A DNA stretch of 64,000 nucleotides from Streptomyces sp. CB02056 (GTDB lineage: Bacteria > Actinomycetota > Actinomycetes > Streptomycetales > Streptomycetaceae), in contig NZ_LIPD01000022.1 of the NCBI RefSeq assembly GCF_001905545.1, positions 1-64,000 of the forward strand. The letters are read 5' to 3'. Positions 34,920 through 42,526 of the stretch are shown here, in pieces. The notes beneath the pieces were generated by a model that was not told the DNA's origin, searched no databases, and saw only the letters and a list, made by a program, of their open reading frames with translations. The stretch's first letter is position 1; every line of letters begins with the position of its first letter. Both the position numbers and the translations under genes were made by a program.

Positions 34920-36659
34920 ATGGCATACGCGAAGGGTTATGACGTCTCCGACTTCCAGTCGGGCATTCCGGGGGACGCGGAGTTCGTCTTCATCAAGGCC
35001 ACCGAGGGCGGCCGCACCGGTCAGTCGGGGTACACCGACAAGCTGGCGGACGCCCGGGGGCGGGGACTGGTGGTCGGGCACTACCACTTCCTGCACGCGG
35101 AGAACCCGGTCGACGGCGAGATCGAGCACTTCTGCCGGGTCGTCGGGCAGGTGCCCGCGGGCGAACTGCTGGTGCTGGACTTCGAGCCGTACGGGCAGTC
35201 CGTCGCCGACGGCGACGCGACCGCGGCGAAGAACCAGTGGCTGGCGGCGGTCAAGCAGCGCTACCCGGACCACCTGGTCGGCCTCTACACCAACCGGGAC
35301 TACTGGTTCCGGACGGACGACAACGCGGGCGACTTCCTGTGGATCGCGGACTACGTGTCCCCGGGTTCGCCGCGCGTCCAGGCGTCCTGGCGCTTCCACC
35401 AGTACAGCGACGACCCGCTCGACGCGGACGTCTTCAACGGCTCGCTGGACGAGTTGAGGGCGTGGGCCTGCAGCGGCCAGGCCCCGGCCCCCGACACACC
35501 CGCGCCGACGCCGACACCGAATCCCACGCCCTCGGTGCCCGACTGGCCGGGGCTGCAGCTGGTGAGCCGGGACCAGTGGGGCGCGCGGGCATGGCGCGAG
35601 CCCAACGGTTCGATCCCGTACGCCGGTGCGCGCGCGGGGGTGAAGGTGCACTACCTGGGCACCCGGTACGCCTTCGACACCCACGACACCTGCCCGGCCT
35701 ACGTGCGGCGCCTCCAGGCCTCGCACATGAACGACGACGGCTGGTCGGACATCGGCTACAGCTTCGTGGTCTGCGAGCACGGCTTCGTGTACGAGGGCCG
35801 CGGCCTGAACCGGCGCAACAGCGCCAACGGCGACGTCCCGCTCAACGAGGCCCACTACGCGGTGTGCGGGCTGGTCGGCTCCTCCGGGTCGACGGAGCCG
35901 ACCCCGGAGCAGCTCAACGGGCTGCGGGACGCGATCGAGTACTGCGAGCAGCAGGGCCCGGCGGGCCCGGAGATCAAGGGGCACCAGGACGGCTACTCGA
36001 CCGACTGCCCCGGCCCGGCGCTGTACGCCTGGGTGCGGTCCGGTGCGCCGCGCCCGTCCGGGACGGTGGTCACCCCGCCGTCCCAGCCCGCGCCGCAGCC
36101 CGACCCGACGCCGGCCCGCTACCAGAGCAGCGTCGGCGGCCTGTCGTACGGCTACGGCGCGCACGGTCCGCAGGTCACCATCGTCGGCGAGGCGCTGGTG
36201 GCGGCGAACTTCGGCTCGCACTACACCCAGGGCCCCGGCCCGGACTGGACCGACGCGGACACCCTCAACTACGCCGACTACCAGCGCAGTCTGGGGTACT
36301 CGGGCGGGGACGCGGACGGCGTGCCCGGCGAGGCCTCGCTGCGCCGGCTGCTGGGCGGGGCGGTCCCGCTGGCCGAGGTGTCGAAGTCCCGGGTGGTCGC
36401 GGCCGCCCGCCAGGACCCGGACGCGGCCCAGGGCGCCACCACGTACCCGGACGACGTGTACACGGTGGAGCAGGCGCTCCGCGCCGAGGGGCTGCTCGAC
36501 GGGCAGTGGGTCGACGGCTCGTTCGGCACCAGCACCATCGACGCCTACGCCGCCCTGCAGCGCCGGTACGGGTACAGCGGGCAGCAGGCGGACGGCATCC
36601 CCGGCATCGACTCGCTGACGCGGCTCGGCCAGGCGCACGGCTTCACGGTCACCGGCTGA
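34920..36659 (+). CDS. Two-enzyme peptidoglycan hydrolase: GH25 muramidase, PGRP amidase, binding repeats
   Basis: The 579-residue protein has no signal peptide. Residues 5-190 are a GH25 lysozyme domain (KGYDVSDFQSGIP, FVFIKATEGG, HYHFLHAENP, VLDFEPYGQ, which hold the Asp and Glu residues). A Pro/Thr linker follows. Residues 215-375 are a peptidoglycan-recognition/N-acetylmuramyl-amidase type 2 domain (LVSRDQWGARAW, EIKGHQDGYSTDCPGPALY). Residues 395-579 carry two peptidoglycan-binding-like repeats (DADGVPGEASLRRL, QADGIPGIDSLTRL). It could cut both the glycan and the stem peptide, as phage endolysins do. Its start follows GGGGGAGC. A short membrane-protein gene follows, then the eCIS operon, so lysis for particle release is a plausible role. 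Confidence 0.9.
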   Translation: MAYAKGYDVSDFQSGIPGDAEFVFIKATEGGRTGQSGYTDKLADARGRGLVVGHYHFLHAENPVDGEIEHFCRVVGQVPAGELLVLDFEPYGQSVADGDATAAKNQWLAAVKQRYPDHLVGLYTNRDYWFRTDDNAGDFLWIADYVSPGSPRVQASWRFHQYSDDPLDADVFNGSLDELRAWACSGQAPAPDTPAPTPTPNPTPSVPDWPGLQLVSRDQWGARAWREPNGSIPYAGARAGVKVHYLGTRYAFDTHDTCPAYVRRLQASHMNDDGWSDIGYSFVVCEHGFVYEGRGLNRRNSANGDVPLNEAHYAVCGLVGSSGSTEPTPEQLNGLRDAIEYCEQQGPAGPEIKGHQDGYSTDCPGPALYAWVRSGAPRPSGTVVTPPSQPAPQPDPTPARYQSSVGGLSYGYGAHGPQVTIVGEALVAANFGSHYTQGPGPDWTDADTLNYADYQRSLGYSGGDADGVPGEASLRRLLGGAVPLAEVSKSRVVAAARQDPDAAQGATTYPDDVYTVEQALRAEGLLDGQWVDGSFGTSTIDAYAALQRRYGYSGQQADGIPGIDSLTRLGQAHGFTVTG

Positions 36660-36749
36660 TCGACGGCCACCGGCTGATTCACAGTCACTGGCTGATCCAC
36701 GGCCACCGGCCGATCCGCGGTCGCCGGCTGTTCCGCAGTCACCGGCCGA
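36642..36749 (+). repeat. Six tandem 18-base repeats
   Basis: Six units of 18 bases follow each other, for example TCGACGGCCACCGGCTGA and TTCACAGTCACTGGCTGA. The first unit forms the last five codons and stop of the endolysin gene; the rest fill the gap to the holin-like gene. The unit is a multiple of three, and the minus strand reads a Gln-Pro-Val-x-Val-Asp repeat, but no gene is supported there. Repeat number is likely to vary between strains. Confidence 0.85.
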
Positions 36750-36768
36750 CGTCGTCCGAGGAGGATCG

Positions 36769-37149
36769 ATGTACCAAATCGCCCTGTCCCTGTGGCGCAC
36801 CTGTGTGCCCTACATCGTGGCGTTCCTGGCGGTGCAGGCGGCGCGGCTCGGCCTCCACCTGGACAACGCCTCCGTCACCTCCGCCCTGGTCACCGGCTTC
36901 GGTACGGCCTACTACGCGGTGTTCCGCTTCCTGGAGCACCGGTTCGGCGCGACCTGGGGATGGTTCCTGGGGGCCGCCAGGCCGCCGTCCTACCAGCCGC
37001 CGGCGGCCACCCCGCCGGCGGCCGCCAAGCCGGTAGCGGCCACGCCGACCACGGCGGCCACCACACCGGCCGCACCGACGGCGGCGGAGCCGCCCACGCC
37101 GCCGACGACCACCCGCCCCGACTACCGGAACCTGCCCGAAGGCGGCTGA
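36769..37149 (+). CDS. Small holin-like membrane protein
   Basis: The 126-residue protein has two hydrophobic stretches near the N-terminus (TCVPYIVAFLAVQAARLGL and TSALVTGFGTAYYAVFRFL). The last 60 residues are a tail rich in Pro, Ala and Thr. It has no family match that I recognise. The size, two membrane spans and place directly after an endolysin gene resemble phage holins. GAGGAT lies just before the ATG. It could instead be a membrane anchor for the particle system. Confidence 0.6.
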   Translation: MYQIALSLWRTCVPYIVAFLAVQAARLGLHLDNASVTSALVTGFGTAYYAVFRFLEHRFGATWGWFLGAARPPSYQPPAATPPAAAKPVAATPTTAATTPAAPTAAEPPTPPTTTRPDYRNLPEGG

Positions 37150-37172
37150 CCGGCCGGACGGGAGACCGACCC

Positions 37173-37203
37173 GGGGTTGCGGAATTCCCTGCTCCGCAAC
37201 CCC
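37173..37203 (+). terminator. Hairpin after the holin-like gene
   Basis: GGGGTTGCGGA and TCCGCAACCCC form an 11-base stem around nine bases. It separates the endolysin/holin pair from the eCIS operon, which suggests the two are transcribed separately. Confidence 0.75.
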
Positions 37204-37341
37204 ACGAAATAGGCGCAGTAATACAATTAAGTTTCTCAGTTCAGGTCTTGACGAATTGTCACCCGATTATGAAACTGAGCCTGCCACCACTGCATCGGGC
37301 ACCATCGGTCCCTTGATGCACGAAGTGAACGGAGGGGGAAT

Positions 37342-39189
37342 TTGCCGACGATACCGACCTACCCCGGCGTCTACATCGAAGAACTTCCCAGCAGCGTCCG
37401 TACCATCACCGCGGTGAGCACCTCGGTGACCGCCTTCGTCGGGGCCACCCGGCGCGGCCCGCTCGACCAGCCGGTCACCCTCACCAGCTTCGCGGACTTC
37501 GAGCGCCGTTTCGGCGGGCTCGCGGCGCAGAGCCCGGTCAGCTACGCCGTCCAGCAGTTCTTCCTGAACGGGGGCTCGGTCGCGGTCGTCGTCCGGGTCG
37601 CCGCGGCCGGCACCGGCGCCGCCGCGGGTGCCACGCTCACCTCGACGCAGACCTCCACCGCGACCCCGGTCCTGGACGTCACGGCCGTCGAGCCGGGGCT
37701 CTGGGGCGGGACGCTGCGGGTCGCCGTGGACTACCGGACGCCCACGCCCGGCGACACGTTCAACCTCCAGGTGTTCGACACCTCGGGCGCGGTCCGGGAG
37801 TCCTTCGCGGACCTGTCGGTCCAGGACGGCAGCCCCCGGTTCGCCGAGACGGTGGTGAACAGCGGCTCGGCGGTGGTCCGGGTGAAGGTCCGGGCGGCGA
37901 GCCGGCCGGACCCGGTGGGCACCGTGTCCAAGCCGTTCGCGGCCGCCCTGCCCGACCTCACCCACGAGGTGCAGGTCAAGATCGGCGACGTGACGCGGAC
38001 GGTCAGAATCTACGACCCGGCCGTGGACGGCGCCGCGCCGACCACCGTCACCGAGCTCGCCCTGCTGCTCGAACGCAAGCTCCGCGCGCTGCCCGACGCC
38101 CCGGGCAGGCGGGTCTTCGCGGGCACCCGGGTGACGGCGTTCGGCCGGCAGCTCCAGGCCGTCGCCGGCTCCACCGACCCGGCCGACGTGGTCCGCTTCC
38201 TCGGCGAGGCGGCCAACAACCTCGGCCTGGAGGGCTCGGTCAGCCCGCCGGTCTTCGCCCTCGCCGGCGGCCAGGACGGCGGGGCCCCCGGGCTGACCGA
38301 CCTGATCGGCAGCGAGGCGGGCAAGACCGGCATCCAGGCACTGCGCGACGTGCAGGACGTCAACCTGCTGGTGCTGCCCGAACTGGCCGGCTACGCCGAC
38401 GTGGACGACGCCGTCACGGTGGTCTCGGCCGCCCAGGCGCTCTGCGTGGAGAAGCGGATGTTCCTGATCGTCGACTCGCCACAGGCGTGGACGACGCTGG
38501 ACGCCGCCCGGGCCGGCCTGTCCGCCTTCGACTCGGTGCGCGGCGACCACGCGGCGCTGTACTTCCCGCACCTGGAGCTGGTCGACCCGCTCACCGGACG
38601 GCTGCGCGCCTTCCCACCGTCCGGCACCGTCGCCGGGGTGATCGCGCGCACCGACGGCCAGCGGGGCGTGTGGAAGGCCCCGGCGGGCACCGAGGCCGGC
38701 CTGCCCGGGGTGCGCGCCCTGACCGTCCCGATGACGGACCGGGAGAACGGCCTGCTGAACCCGCTCGCGGTGAACTGCCTGCGGACGTTCCCCGTGGTGG
38801 GCCCCGTGGTGTGGGGGGCCAGGACCCTGGCCGGCGCCGACGTGCTCGGCTCGCAGTGGAAGTACGTGCCGGTGCGGCGCCTCGCGCTGATGCTGGAGGA
38901 GAGCCTCTACCGCGGCACGAAGTGGGTCGTGTTCGAGCCCAACGACGAGCGGCTGTGGGCGCAGATCCGGCTGAACGTGGGCACGTTCCTGCACTCGCTG
39001 TTCCAGCAGGGCGCGTTCCAGGGCACGTCCGCGCGCTCGGCCTACTTCGTCAAGTGCGACCGGGACACCACCACCCAGGACGACGTCAACCGCGGCGTGG
39101 TGAACGTCGTGGTCGGGTTCGCGCCGCTCAAGCCCGCGGAATTCGTGATCGTCAAAATCGAGCAACTCGCCGGACAGTTCGAGGTTTAG
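37342..39189 (+). CDS. Contractile tail sheath protein (eCIS)
   Basis: The 615-residue protein begins PTIPTYPGVYIEELPSSVRT and has VTAFVGATRRGPLDQP and YAVQQFFLNGGSVAVVVRV, the standard start of phage and eCIS sheath proteins. The C-terminal domain (GTKWVVFEPNDERLW, FLHSLFQQGAFQG, RGVVNVVVGFAPLKPAEFV) forms the interlocking sheath core. The sheath contracts to drive the tube outward. The TTG start lies behind GGAGGGGG. It is the first gene of the eCIS operon, and the AT-rich 130 bases ahead probably hold its promoter. Confidence 0.96.
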   Translation: MPTIPTYPGVYIEELPSSVRTITAVSTSVTAFVGATRRGPLDQPVTLTSFADFERRFGGLAAQSPVSYAVQQFFLNGGSVAVVVRVAAAGTGAAAGATLTSTQTSTATPVLDVTAVEPGLWGGTLRVAVDYRTPTPGDTFNLQVFDTSGAVRESFADLSVQDGSPRFAETVVNSGSAVVRVKVRAASRPDPVGTVSKPFAAALPDLTHEVQVKIGDVTRTVRIYDPAVDGAAPTTVTELALLLERKLRALPDAPGRRVFAGTRVTAFGRQLQAVAGSTDPADVVRFLGEAANNLGLEGSVSPPVFALAGGQDGGAPGLTDLIGSEAGKTGIQALRDVQDVNLLVLPELAGYADVDDAVTVVSAAQALCVEKRMFLIVDSPQAWTTLDAARAGLSAFDSVRGDHAALYFPHLELVDPLTGRLRAFPPSGTVAGVIARTDGQRGVWKAPAGTEAGLPGVRALTVPMTDRENGLLNPLAVNCLRTFPVVGPVVWGARTLAGADVLGSQWKYVPVRRLALMLEESLYRGTKWVVFEPNDERLWAQIRLNVGTFLHSLFQQGAFQGTSARSAYFVKCDRDTTTQDDVNRGVVNVVVGFAPLKPAEFVIVKIEQLAGQFEV

Positions 39190-39196
39190 GATCTCC

Positions 39197-39721
39197 ATGG
39201 TCGAGTTCACCGTCAATCCGCACCGGTTCGATCCGTACAAGAACTTCAAGTTCCTGGTCGTCTGGGACGGACGGGTCGTCGCCGGAATCAGCAAGATCAG
39301 CCCGCTCAAGCGCACCACCGAGGTGGTGAAGCACCGCAGCGGGGGCGATCCGAGCGCGCCGCGCAAGTCACCGGGCCGCACCGACTTCGAGGCGGTCACC
39401 CTGGAGCGCGGGGTCACCCACGACCCGGAGTTCGACCGCTGGGCCAACAAGGTCTGGATGGTCGGCGCGGGCCGCGGGGCGGAGGTCTCGCTCCGGGACT
39501 TCCGCAAGGACCTGGTGATCCAGGTGCTCAACGAGGCCGGCCAGGTGGCGGTCGCCCACAAGCTGTACCGGGCCTGGCCGAGCGAGTACCAGGTGCTGGG
39601 CGAACTGGACGCCAACGCCAACGCGGTGGCGATCCAGAGCCTCAAGCTGGAGGTCGAGGGCTGGGAACGGGACGAGGAGACGCCCGAGCCGGAAGAGCCA
39701 TCGTTCCAGCAGCCGGCCTGA
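39197..39721 (+). CDS. Inner tube protein (eCIS, Hcp/gp19-like)
   Basis: The 174-residue protein has the phage tail tube pattern: NPHRFDPYKNFKFLVVWDGR, ISKISPLKRTTEV, KSPGRTDFEAVTLERGVTHD and the C-terminal VAIQSLKLEVEGWERDEE. Stacked hexamers form the tube inside the sheath. It follows the sheath gene by seven bases. Confidence 0.95.
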   Translation: MVEFTVNPHRFDPYKNFKFLVVWDGRVVAGISKISPLKRTTEVVKHRSGGDPSAPRKSPGRTDFEAVTLERGVTHDPEFDRWANKVWMVGAGRGAEVSLRDFRKDLVIQVLNEAGQVAVAHKLYRAWPSEYQVLGELDANANAVAIQSLKLEVEGWERDEETPEPEEPSFQQPA

Positions 39722-39735
39722 GGGGCCTGAGCGCG

Positions 39736-40467
39736 ATGGAACTCGCGGGGGAGGCGGCCCTGTTGGCCACCTGGGAGGCCGGGGTGGCGGCCGGCCGCAG
39801 CGGGCGGGCCCTGCTGCTGCACGCCGTCGCCCGGCCCGCCGCCGGGCCGGAGGAGCTGCTGGCCGTACCGGTCGGCGAGCGGGACGCCGAACTGTTCGGC
39901 CTGCGCGGCGAGTTGTTCGGTGAACAGCTCACCGTGCGGGTGGGCTGCCCGGACTGCGCCGAGGAGATGGAGTTCGACTTCGACGCCGGACAGGTGGTCG
40001 GTGCCGGTCGACCGGCCGCCGGGCCGCTGCGGGTGGAGTCGGACGGCTGGCGGGTCGGCTTCCGGCTGCCCACCACCGGCGACCTGGCCGCCGCCGAACG
40101 GGCCCCCGCGGGCGAGGCCAGGACCGTCCTGCTGGAGCGGTGCGTCCTGAGCGCCGAGCACGACGGGGAGCCGGTGCCCGCCCGGCGGCTCCCCGAGCCG
40201 GTCCAGCGGCAGGTGGCCGAGGCCGCCGCCGCGGCCGACCCCTGCGCGGACGTCCGGCTGAACCTCGGCTGCCCCGACTGCGGCCGGCAGGCCATCGCCG
40301 AACTGGACATCGCCTCCTACCTCTGGGAGGAGCTGGACGCCTGGGCCCGCGCGACCCTGCTCGACGTCCACCTGCTGGCCACCGCCTACGGCTGGAGCGA
40401 GCCGGAGGTCCTGGCGCTCAGTCCGCTGCGGCGCCGCTACTACCTGGAGCTGTGCGCAGATGCCTGA
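39736..40467 (+). CDS. Baseplate-associated protein, T4 gp26/gp28-like, with two CxxC pairs
   Basis: The 243-residue protein has two zinc-type pairs, CPDCAEEMEFDF and CPDCGRQAIAELDIA, each followed by acidic stretches. The C-terminus reads YGWSEPEVLALSPLRRRYYL, a block seen in T4-like baseplate/hub assembly proteins found in eCIS loci. It probably helps hub or baseplate assembly. It overlaps the next gene by eight bases. Confidence 0.75.
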   Translation: MELAGEAALLATWEAGVAAGRSGRALLLHAVARPAAGPEELLAVPVGERDAELFGLRGELFGEQLTVRVGCPDCAEEMEFDFDAGQVVGAGRPAAGPLRVESDGWRVGFRLPTTGDLAAAERAPAGEARTVLLERCVLSAEHDGEPVPARRLPEPVQRQVAEAAAAADPCADVRLNLGCPDCGRQAIAELDIASYLWEELDAWARATLLDVHLLATAYGWSEPEVLALSPLRRRYYLELCADA

Positions 40468-41143
40468 CTACTTCGACCGCCTGGTCGCGAAGGGCGGCCC
40501 CGGCGGGGACACCGTCCGCGTCCGGCCGCGCCTGCCGGGGCCGTTCGAACGGATCGAGACGCTCGGGGCGGCGCCGCCCGTCAAGGAGGCGGTCGCGTCG
40601 GGCCGGGAGGTCGGACAGCCCGGGCCCGCGCCACTCCCCCGGCCGTCGGCGGCACCGCGTCCGCTGCCGTCGGAGGGGCCGCTCCGGCCGGCGCTCCGCG
40701 AGGCGACGCCGACTCCTCCGGCCGCGCTCCCGCTGCCGCGCACGCCGCTGCTGGTCACGCCCCCGCTCGCGCCCGCTCGCGTCGCGCCGGCCGCAGCCGC
40801 CGGGCCCGGGGCGGAGGGTGCGGCCGCCCGCCCGGCGGCCGTACCGACGGTCACCGCACCCGTCCGGCCGCCGGGCCCGGAACAGGCGGCGACCCCGCCA
40901 CCGGCCACGGGACGGCTCGGCGTCGCGCCGGCCGCCCGGCGCCCGGCCGCCGCGGGCGCTCGGGCCGCCGCTCAGGCGGCGCGTGGCCGGCAGCGGCCGG
41001 CCGAGCGGGTGGTCCGGGTCCAGATCGGGCGGGTGGAGGTCAGGGCCGCGGAGCGCGCCCCGGCCGGCCCGCGCCGGGCGGCGGCCGCCCGCCCCTCCCC
41101 CGCGCTCGACCTGGGCGCGTACCTCGACCGGGAGCGGCCATGA
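40460..41143 (+). CDS. Pro/Ala-rich hypothetical protein of the eCIS operon
   Basis: The 227-residue protein is nearly all low complexity (Pro, Ala, Arg) apart from the N-terminus MPDYFDRLVAKG and the C-terminal PALDLGAYLDRERP. It starts within the end of the baseplate-associated gene and ends in an ATGA overlap with a mini-gene. The short conserved-looking ends around a flexible middle suggest a linker or scaffold, but no function is known. Confidence 0.7.
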   Translation: MPDYFDRLVAKGGPGGDTVRVRPRLPGPFERIETLGAAPPVKEAVASGREVGQPGPAPLPRPSAAPRPLPSEGPLRPALREATPTPPAALPLPRTPLLVTPPLAPARVAPAAAAGPGAEGAAARPAAVPTVTAPVRPPGPEQAATPPPATGRLGVAPAARRPAAAGARAAAQAARGRQRPAERVVRVQIGRVEVRAAERAPAGPRRAAAARPSPALDLGAYLDRERP

Positions 41144-41220
41144 CCAGGCGAGTGGGCCTGCGGGCCGTCACACGTCGCGCACGGGCAGATGCCGCCGAGC
41201 GAAACGGGGAGGGCGCATGA
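41140..41220 (+). CDS. 26-codon mini-ORF coupled on both sides
   Basis: ATG at 41140 overlaps the stop of the preceding gene, and its own stop at 41218-41220 overlaps the ATG of the next (ATGA at both ends). The peptide is basic (MTRRVGLRAVTRRARADAAE and a short tail). It may only carry ribosomes across, or encode a real small peptide. There is no homology evidence. Confidence 0.35.
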   Translation: MTRRVGLRAVTRRARADAAERNGEGA

Positions 41221-42485
41221 GCAACCACCTCGCGATCGCCACCGTGACCGAGGCACTGCGGCTGCTCGTCTCCCGCGCGCTCTCGCCCGACATCCCGTTC
41301 GCGGTCGAGGTCGGCACCCGCAAGCCGCCGACCGAGCCGCCGGCCGACCCGACCATCACCGTGTTCCTCTACCAGGTCACGCCCAACGCCTCGCTGCGCA
41401 ACCACGACGCGCCCACCCGCGCGACCGACGGCACCGTGCTGACCCGGCCGGCCGCCGCCCTCGACCTGCACTACCTGATCAGCTGCTACGGCGAGGAGTC
41501 CCAGCTGGTGGGCCAGCGGCTGCTCGGCTGCGTCGTCCGGACGCTGACCGAACAGCCCGCGCTGTCGCGGCAGTTGATCGAGGAGGCGGCCGCCCAGCCG
41601 TACCTCGTGGGGACGGACCTGGCCGCCTCGCCGCAGCGGGTGCGCTTCACCCCCACCACGATGGACGTCGACGAGATGTCCAAGCTGTGGAGCACGCTGC
41701 TCCAGACCCCCTACGCGCTGTCGGTGACCTATCAGGCCACCGCCGTGTTCGTGGAGGGCAAGGTCGATCCGGTGGCGGGCAAGCCGGTGCTGCGCCGCAC
41801 CGTACGGGCCGTGCCGTCCCGCGGGCCGGTCGTCGAGCGGGTGCTGTCCCGCCCGGCCGGGTCCACCGGCGCGCCCGAGGAGGGGCCGGTGACCAGGGAC
41901 CGGGAGCTGGTGGTGGTCGGCTCCGGTCTGCGCGCGGAGCTGGTCGTGGCCCGGCTGGGCGGGCGCCGGGTGCCGGTCGCCCCGGGCGGTGTGCGGGACG
42001 ACCGGCTGGTGGTCGCCGTCCCGGCGGACCTGCCGCCCGGCGTGTACCAGCTGCAGGTGCTGCACGGCCTGGCGCTGGACGGCCGGCCCGCCGCGGAGCA
42101 CCTCGCCGTGGAGTCCAACGCGCAGACCTTCGCCCGGCAGCCGCGGATCGCCGCGCCGATCGGTACGGCGGACCGTACCGACGGACCGGCCGGGGTCTCG
42201 GCCCAGGTGGACGTCCGGCTGGACCTCCCGCTCCGGGACGACCAGCAGGTCCTGCTGCTGCTGGACGAGGTGAGCCCGCCGACCGGGCGCGCCGGGGCGA
42301 GCTACCAGTTCCGCGCGCCCGTGCCGTCGCAGCCGCGCAGCGACCCGTACGCGGTCCGGGTGCCGGTCACCGGCGTCCGACCGACGGTGTACCTGGCCCG
42401 GGTCCAAGTGGACGGCGTGCCGAGCGAGTTGACGGTGTCCGGCGACGGGGCCTTCACCGGCCCCGTGGTGGACCTGACGCACTGA
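41217..42485 (+). CDS. DUF4255 protein (Pvc16/Afp16-like tail terminator)
   Basis: The 422-residue protein starts SNHLAIATVTEALRLLVSRA, with PTITVFLYQVTPNASLRNHD and LDLHYLISCYGEESQLVGQR, the DUF4255 (Pvc16 N-terminal) pattern. The homologue in Photorhabdus and Serratia particles caps the tube and sheath and fixes their length. The C-terminal 200 residues hold two Ig-like beta domains. GGGGAGGGC serves as the ribosome site. Confidence 0.9.
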   Translation: MSNHLAIATVTEALRLLVSRALSPDIPFAVEVGTRKPPTEPPADPTITVFLYQVTPNASLRNHDAPTRATDGTVLTRPAAALDLHYLISCYGEESQLVGQRLLGCVVRTLTEQPALSRQLIEEAAAQPYLVGTDLAASPQRVRFTPTTMDVDEMSKLWSTLLQTPYALSVTYQATAVFVEGKVDPVAGKPVLRRTVRAVPSRGPVVERVLSRPAGSTGAPEEGPVTRDRELVVVGSGLRAELVVARLGGRRVPVAPGGVRDDRLVVAVPADLPPGVYQLQVLHGLALDGRPAAEHLAVESNAQTFARQPRIAAPIGTADRTDGPAGVSAQVDVRLDLPLRDDQQVLLLLDEVSPPTGRAGASYQFRAPVPSQPRSDPYAVRVPVTGVRPTVYLARVQVDGVPSELTVSGDGAFTGPVVDLTH

Positions 42486-42526
42486 CCACAGGACGCACCG
42501 ACACAACGGACGAGACGGGGGGAGAG

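Noticed and set aside
36545..36742. Minus-strand frame with Gln-Pro-Val repeats
   Set aside because: It is only the translation of the 18-base tandem repeat plus the antisense end of the endolysin gene, with no start signal.
37267..40371. Minus-strand frame of 1034 codons opposite the sheath and tube genes
   Set aside because: In very GC-rich DNA the strand opposite a real gene is often open. It has no recognised motif and covers well-supported plus-strand structural genes. The same holds for 46077-49847 and 58235-62452.
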